Below are positions 59,945-64,000 of a DNA stretch of 64,000 nucleotides, piece after piece. The notes beneath the pieces were generated by a model that did no database searches, was not told the DNA's origin, and worked only from the letters and a program-made list of their open reading frames with translations. Position 1 is the first letter of the stretch. Each line of letters opens with the position of its first letter. This DNA comes from Borreliella californiensis (lineage in GTDB: Bacteria; Spirochaetota; Spirochaetia; Borreliales; Borreliaceae), in contig NZ_JACHFB010000001.1 of NCBI RefSeq assembly GCF_014205885.1, positions 1-64,000 on the forward strand, written 5' to 3'. The position numbers and the translations under genes are program-made.

Positions 59945-60823
59945 ATGGGTCAAAAAGTACATCCATATAGCTTAAGGGTAAAAATTAATAAGGATTGGAA
60001 GTCAAAATGGTATTTTGATAAAAAATTGTATTCTGCAATTCTTCATGAAGACTTTTTAATAAGACGAGAAATTATGAAGTTTCTTAAAGGGATTAAATTT
60101 GATATTTCTGATATAGAAATAATTAGAAATAATCCTCAAAAAGTAACAATAGTAATTGTTACTCCAAGGCCTGGTTCTGTGATAGGGCTTAAAGGCTCTA
60201 ATCTTGAAAAGATTGGTCAATTGTTAACTAAAAAAATTTCTAAAAAGATTAGCATTAAGATTAAAGAGGTTAAAAGGCCAGAGCTTGATGCTCAAATTAT
60301 TGCTAATGGGATTGCAAAGCAAGTAGAAAATAGAGCATCTTATAGAAAAGTTTTAAAATCATCCCTTTCTACTTCTATGTTAAAAGGTGCTCAAGGGCTC
60401 AAAATTAAGATTGCCGGTAGACTTGGTGGGGCGGAGATTGCTCGAAGCTTTGAGGTTAAGGAAGGTCGGGTTCCTTTGCATACTCTTAGAGCTAATATAG
60501 ATTATGGATTTTCTGAGGCTCAAACTACTTATGGAATTATTGGAGTTAAGGTTTGGTTATTTAAAGGTGAAGTTTTAGGGAGACAAACCAATTCTGATGC
60601 TGGTCAGGTAATAAATAAAAAGTCTTTTAGGGAAAGAGGCGATGCTATTAAAAATTTTGATAAAATTTTAAATAATAGAGAAAAGATCGATGAAAAGCAA
60701 ACTAGGCTTTTGAATAAAAAAGATGGGCTATCTAAAGATAAATTAGATCTTTTAAATAAAAAAAATAGTGAGCCTTTTTCTAAAGGAAGAGTCGATTTTA
60801 ATGAGCAGGATATTGGAGGATAA
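59945..60823 (+). CDS. rpsC: 30S ribosomal protein S3, C-terminally extended
   Basis: 292 residues; E. coli S3 has 233. GQKVHPYSLRVKINKDWKSKW opens the protein (first 20 typical). The KH domain is TPRPGSVIGLKGSNLEKI, and the C-domain has IKIAGRLGGAEIARS and GVKVWLFKGEV. From about residue 215 an added charged tail with repeated LLNKKDGL / LLNKKNSE-like units follows. It lies at the mRNA entry. The tail probably is a Borrelia-lineage addition. Confidence 0.96.
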   Translation: MGQKVHPYSLRVKINKDWKSKWYFDKKLYSAILHEDFLIRREIMKFLKGIKFDISDIEIIRNNPQKVTIVIVTPRPGSVIGLKGSNLEKIGQLLTKKISKKISIKIKEVKRPELDAQIIANGIAKQVENRASYRKVLKSSLSTSMLKGAQGLKIKIAGRLGGAEIARSFEVKEGRVPLHTLRANIDYGFSEAQTTYGIIGVKVWLFKGEVLGRQTNSDAGQVINKKSFRERGDAIKNFDKILNNREKIDEKQTRLLNKKDGLSKDKLDLLNKKNSEPFSKGRVDFNEQDIGG

Positions 60824-60827
60824 TTAG

Positions 60828-61244
60828 ATGTTAAGTCCAAAAAAGGTTAAATATAGGAAGAAGCAGAGAGGAAGATTGTCCGGAGAGGCCCAGAAGGGCA
60901 ATAAAATTTCTTTTGGTGAATATGGACTTGTTTCTTTGGAAACAAATTTTATTACTGCTCGTCAAATTGAGGCTGCTCGTATTGCAATGACTCGTAAAAT
61001 AAAAAGAGGTGGAAGGGTTTGGATAAGAATATTCCCTGATATTCCTTATACTAAAAAACCAGCTGAAACTAGAATGGGTAAGGGCAAGGGGGGTGTTGAT
61101 CATTGGAATGCTCCTGTTAAGCTTGGTACTGTTATGTTTGAAATGTCAGGAGTTGTAGAAGAGCTTGCTCAAGAAGCTATGTCGCTTGCAAGTTCTAAGC
61201 TTCCAGTAAAAACCATGTTTGTTGTAAGGCGAGATTTGAGGTAA
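60828..61244 (+). CDS. rplP: 50S ribosomal protein L16
   Basis: 138 residues. [19 protein letters not shown] is the L16 start; [15 protein letters not shown] and the [12 protein letters not shown] loop near the A-site tRNA follow. The latter Arg-Met-Gly-Lys-Gly block is the conserved functional loop. Gap 4 nt after rpsC. Confidence 0.97.
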   Translation: MLSPKKVKYRKKQRGRLSGEAQKGNKISFGEYGLVSLETNFITARQIEAARIAMTRKIKRGGRVWIRIFPDIPYTKKPAETRMGKGKGGVDHWNAPVKLGTVMFEMSGVVEELAQEAMSLASSKLPVKTMFVVRRDLR

Positions 61245-61246
61245 TT

Positions 61247-61447
61247 ATGTTAAAAAATTTTAAAAGTTTTACTCTTGAGGACATGAAGGCTAAAAGGCTA
61301 GAATTAAAGAAAGAATATTTAGATTTAAGATTTAAATCTGTTGTTGGTCATGTTGAAAATCCTTTAAAAAAAAGAGAGATTAGGCGTGATATTGCAAGAC
61401 TTAATACAATAATTTGTGAATATAAATTAGGTATTAGAAAGGTTTAG
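61247..61447 (+). CDS. rpmC: 50S ribosomal protein L29
   Basis: 66 residues forming two long helices. [20 protein letters not shown] and the closing [17 protein letters not shown] match L29, at the tunnel exit beside L23. Gaps of 2 nt on both sides. Confidence 0.95.
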   Translation: MLKNFKSFTLEDMKAKRLELKKEYLDLRFKSVVGHVENPLKKREIRRDIARLNTIICEYKLGIRKV

Positions 61448-61449
61448 AT

Positions 61450-61704
61450 ATGGCAAGAGAAAATAAAAAAGAATTAATTGGCAAAGTTGTTAGTGACAAG
61501 ATGTCTAAGACTATAGTAGTAGAAATTGTTCAAAGAAAGATGCATCCAATTTATCGCAAGTATTTAAAGGTTAGTAAAAAAGTTAAAGCACATGATGAAA
61601 AAGAAATTTCAAAGGTTGGCGATAAGGTAAAAATTATTGAGGTTCGACCTATTAGTAAAGATAAAAGATGGTCTCTTGTTGAGGTTTTAGAAAAATTAAA
61701 ATAG
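61450..61704 (+). CDS. rpsQ: 30S ribosomal protein S17
   Basis: 84 residues, OB-fold. [18 protein letters not shown] and the loop [19 protein letters not shown] are the S17 signature; [16 protein letters not shown] closes it. It is an early 16S binder. Confidence 0.97.
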   Translation: MARENKKELIGKVVSDKMSKTIVVEIVQRKMHPIYRKYLKVSKKVKAHDEKEISKVGDKVKIIEVRPISKDKRWSLVEVLEKLK

Positions 61705-61731
61705 TTTTGATTTTTCTAAAGGAGGTTGATT

Positions 61732-62100
61732 ATGATTCAGATGCAGACTTATTTAACAATTGCGGATAATACTGGTGGCAAGGTGGCTCAATGTATTAAG
61801 GTTCTTGGTGGTAGTAAAAGGCGTTATGCCAAAATTGGAGATATAATAACTATTGTAGTAAAACAAGCAATTCCTAATTCTTCTGTTAAAAAAGGAGATG
61901 TTTATAAAGCTGTAATTGTTAGGACTTCTAAAGAAGTAAGACGCAAGAACGGGACTTATGTTAGGTTTGATGATAATGCTTGTGTGATACTTGATGCTAA
62001 TTTAAGTCCTAGGGGCAAAAGGGTATTTGGACCTGTTGCAAGAGAACTTAGGGATGCTAATTTTATGAAGGTGGTATCATTAGCTTCAGAGGTTATATAG
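61732..62100 (+). CDS. rplN: 50S ribosomal protein L14
   Basis: 122 residues from ATG 61732, with AGGAGG 6 nt upstream; a TTG two codons earlier overlaps that ribosome site. [16 protein letters not shown] and [18 protein letters not shown] are diagnostic. L14 sits at the intersubunit bridge. Confidence 0.97.
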   Translation: MIQMQTYLTIADNTGGKVAQCIKVLGGSKRRYAKIGDIITIVVKQAIPNSSVKKGDVYKAVIVRTSKEVRRKNGTYVRFDDNACVILDANLSPRGKRVFGPVARELRDANFMKVVSLASEVI

Positions 62101-62114
62101 CAAAAGGGGGTTTT

Positions 62115-62420
62115 GTGAAGACAAAGTTCAAGATAGGGGATAGCGTAAAAATTCTTTCTGGAAAAGATAAGGGAAGAGTAGGTAAGATTTCTAGTATAAA
62201 TAGAAAAAAAAATAAAGTTATTATTGAGTCTTGCAATATGGTTAAAAAAGTTATTAAAGCTAGGACACCCCAAGAAAAGGGTAGAATAATAGATAAGGAG
62301 GCCGCTATAGATATTTCAAATGTGATGATATTTGTTAAGGGAACTTCTTCAAGATTGGGCATTAGATTTGAAAATAATGAAAAAATAAGATATCTTAAAA
62401 AAAATGGACAGAGGATATAG
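62115..62420 (+). CDS. rplX: 50S ribosomal protein L24
   Basis: 101 residues, GTG start with AAAAGGGGG upstream. The KOW motif [17 protein letters not shown] and [16 protein letters not shown] match L24, an assembly initiator. Gap 14 nt after rplN. Confidence 0.97.
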   Translation: MKTKFKIGDSVKILSGKDKGRVGKISSINRKKNKVIIESCNMVKKVIKARTPQEKGRIIDKEAAIDISNVMIFVKGTSSRLGIRFENNEKIRYLKKNGQRI

Positions 62421-62425
62421 AGTTT

Positions 62426-62974
62426 ATGAATTATGTTCCTGAATTGAAGAAATATTATAAAGACAGTGTTATAAAAGAGCTTGTTAAGGAATTTGAATAT
62501 AAATCTATAATGCAAGTTCCCAAGCTTGAGAAAATAGTAGTTTCTGTAGGTGTTGGGGAGGCTGTTAGAAATAAGAAGTTATTAGATTCTGCTGTTTTGG
62601 AGCTTGCTCATATCACTGGTCAGAAAGCTGTAAAGACAAAAGCAAAAAAAGCAATAGCCGGATTTAAAATTAGACAAGGGCAAGAAATAGGCGCTAAAGT
62701 TACACTTAGGGGCAATGCAATGTATGAATTTTTATATAAACTTATTCATTTAGCATTGCCAAGAGTTAAGGATTTTAGGGGAATCAATGGAGATGCTTTT
62801 GATGGTAATGGAAATTATTCTTTTGGGATAACAGAGCAAATAATATTTTCTGAGATAGACTATGATAAAATAGAGAGAATATCTGGTTTGAATATTACAA
62901 TTGTGACAACAGCTTCAAATGATAAAGAAAGTAAAGCTTTGCTTTTGAAATTTGGAATGCCGTTTAGTAATTAG
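62426..62974 (+). CDS. rplE: 50S ribosomal protein L5
   Basis: 182 residues. [37 protein letters not shown] and [20 protein letters not shown] (cut to 20) are L5 blocks; it binds 5S rRNA and touches P-site tRNA. Starts 5 nt after rplX. Confidence 0.97.
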   Translation: MNYVPELKKYYKDSVIKELVKEFEYKSIMQVPKLEKIVVSVGVGEAVRNKKLLDSAVLELAHITGQKAVKTKAKKAIAGFKIRQGQEIGAKVTLRGNAMYEFLYKLIHLALPRVKDFRGINGDAFDGNGNYSFGITEQIIFSEIDYDKIERISGLNITIVTTASNDKESKALLLKFGMPFSN

Positions 62975-62990
62975 GGGATTTGTAAAGTAT

Positions 62991-63176
62991 ATGGCAAAAA
63001 AATCAATGATTATTAGGGCTTTAAGAAAGCCTAAGTATAAAACAAGGCAAAATAATAGATGTAAGTTGTGTGGTCGTCCAAGAGGATATTTGAGGGATTT
63101 TTGTATGTGTCGAATATGTTTTAGAAAGTATGCGTCTGAAGGATTAATTCCTGGCGTTTCAAAATCAAGTTGGTAA
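62991..63176 (+). CDS. rpsZ: 30S ribosomal protein S14, zinc-binding type (S14p/S29e, type Z)
   Basis: 61 residues from ATG 62991. It has both Cys pairs, CKLC and CRIC, of the zinc-containing short form, around [12 protein letters not shown]. The frame opens farther upstream inside rplE (62952), but [19 protein letters not shown] is the true start. This form needs zinc and lacks the N-terminal insert of long S14. Confidence 0.95.
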
Positions 63177-63185
63177 GGGAATTTT

Positions 63186-63584
63186 ATGGCGATTACTTAT
63201 TCAGTAGGAGACATGCTAACTAAATTAAGAAATGCAAGCAGAGTTAGACATGGATCTGTAGATTTAAAGATGTCTAATATGAATAAATCAATATTAAACA
63301 TTCTTAAGGAAGAGGGTTATATTAAGGATTTTAATTTTTTAGAAAAGGAAGGAATTTCTTTTATTAGGGTTTTACTAAAGTATGACAGCAAAAGAAATCC
63401 TGTTATAAATAAAATAGATGCTATTTCCACTCCGGGTAGAAAAATTTATTCTTCATATAAAAATATGCCAAGAATAAAGAATGGGTATGGAATATTAATT
63501 ATATCTTCTTCTCAAGGTGTTATTACTGGCAAGGAAGCTAAAGATAAAAAAATAGGTGGTGAGTTGATTTGCTCAGTTTGGTAG
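63186..63584 (+). CDS. rpsH: 30S ribosomal protein S8
   Basis: 132 residues. SVGDMLTKLRNASRVRHGSV opens the protein and the C-terminal GILIISSSQGVITGKEAKDK is the S8 signature. S8 organises the central domain of 16S and in E. coli represses the spc operon. AAGGGA precedes the ATG. Confidence 0.97.
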   Translation: MAITYSVGDMLTKLRNASRVRHGSVDLKMSNMNKSILNILKEEGYIKDFNFLEKEGISFIRVLLKYDSKRNPVINKIDAISTPGRKIYSSYKNMPRIKNGYGILIISSSQGVITGKEAKDKKIGGELICSVW

Positions 63585-63600
63585 TTTAATAGGGGGATGT

Positions 63601-64000
63601 ATGTCACGTATTGGAAGACTTCCGATAAAGATTCCAGATGCTGTTAAGGTTGATGTTAAAGGCGACTTAGTAATAGTTGAAGGCATTAGGGGAAGATTAG
63701 TTCAAGATATAAAAGAAAGTATTAATGTTAAAGTTGAGAATGGCAGTGTTATTGTTGATCGAGTTGTTAATGATAAAAAAGCAAAAGCTTATCACGGTCT
63801 TTACAGGAGTTTAATTTTTAACATGGTAAAAGGAGTGACTGAAGGATTTTCTAAGTCTCTTACTATAAATGGTATAGGATATAGAGTAGAGCAACAAGGC
63901 AATAGCCTTTTTTTAAGCCTTGGTTATTCAACTCAGTTTGAATATGTTATTCCAGATGGTATTAGCGTAAAGCTTGACGGGAATACTAAAGTTTCTGTTG
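63601..64000 (+). CDS. rplF: 50S ribosomal protein L6, 5' part (runs off the window)
   Basis: The ATG at 63601 has AGGGGG 4 nt upstream. It encodes SRIGRLPIKIPDAVKVDVKG, the L6 start, and continues through AYHGLYRSLIFNMVKGVTEG and GYRVEQQGNSLFLSLGYS to the window edge, about 133 of some 180 codons. The frame is open to the end. It binds the sarcin-ricin region. The spc operon presumably continues to the right. Confidence 0.97.
   Translation, partial: MSRIGRLPIKIPDAVKVDVKGDLVIVEGIRGRLVQDIKESINVKVENGSVIVDRVVNDKKAKAYHGLYRSLIFNMVKGVTEGFSKSLTINGIGYRVEQQGNSLFLSLGYSTQFEYVIPDGISVKLDGNTKVSV

Overview
This window is the central, origin-proximal part of a Borrelia-type linear chromosome, most likely from the Lyme disease group (Borreliella / B. 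burgdorferi sensu lato). The DNA is very AT-rich. The gene order gyrA-gyrB-dnaA-dnaN with parA/parZ/parB is the one known around the B. burgdorferi oriC. The 16S-23S spacer holds a 3-methyladenine glycosylase and a HAD phosphatase and lacks hpt-purA-purB, which are described from this spacer in relapsing fever species. The species cannot be fixed by eye.

Layout. 1-6.6 kb: ribosomal RNA region transcribed leftward (16S, tRNA-Ala, then the 5' half of a 23S cut by the window edge), with a decayed partial second 16S copy, a tRNA-Ile on the opposite strand, and two protein genes between 16S and 23S. 6.7-9.7 kb: small housekeeping genes. 9.8-12.4 kb: chromosome partitioning (ParA, ParZ, ParB and a perfect parS). 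12.4-20.7 kb: replication core (gyrA, gyrB leftward; dnaA, dnaN, dciA, rpmH, rnpA rightward). The dnaA-dnaN gap carries a six-fold DnaA-trio-like repeat and is the best oriC candidate. 20.7-25.5 kb: yidC, khpB/jag, a UDP-sugar epimerase and fructose-bisphosphate aldolase. 25.9-32.8 kb: a leftward operon chrA-chrA-rpoN-hpf-HPr-(antiporter fused to EIIA)-aspS, in effect an Ntr-type phosphotransferase module wired to an ion antiporter. 33-41.5 kb: mscS, a lipid galactosyltransferase, holA, uvrC and envelope or TPR proteins. 41.5-42.9 kb: four tRNA genes and the SRP RNA around a divergent lipoprotein. 43-54.8 kb: dnaX-ebfC, ndk, an Lpt transport cluster, lspA, a YmdB-like pseudoenzyme, murA and a MATE exporter. 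55-64 kb: tuf and the S10/spc ribosomal protein operon, running off the right edge inside rplF.

How the genes work together. Leading-strand orientation switches at about 16.8-18.6 kb: most genes to the left up to about 12 kb run leftward and most to the right run rightward, as expected for bidirectional replication from the dnaA region. Envelope biogenesis recurs (YidC, LspA, LptA/B/C, MurA, lipid galactosyltransferase, several lipoproteins), fitting a lipoprotein-rich outer membrane without LPS.

No phage, insertion sequence, CRISPR array or obvious transferred island is visible. The most interesting items are the antiporter-EIIA fusion beside HPr/Hpf/sigma-54, the YmdB-family protein that has lost its metal ligands, the DnaA-trio repeat together with altered DnaA-box-reading residues, the 16S pseudogene, the Lpt cluster in an LPS-less bacterium, and three long perfect inverted repeats placed on promoters.
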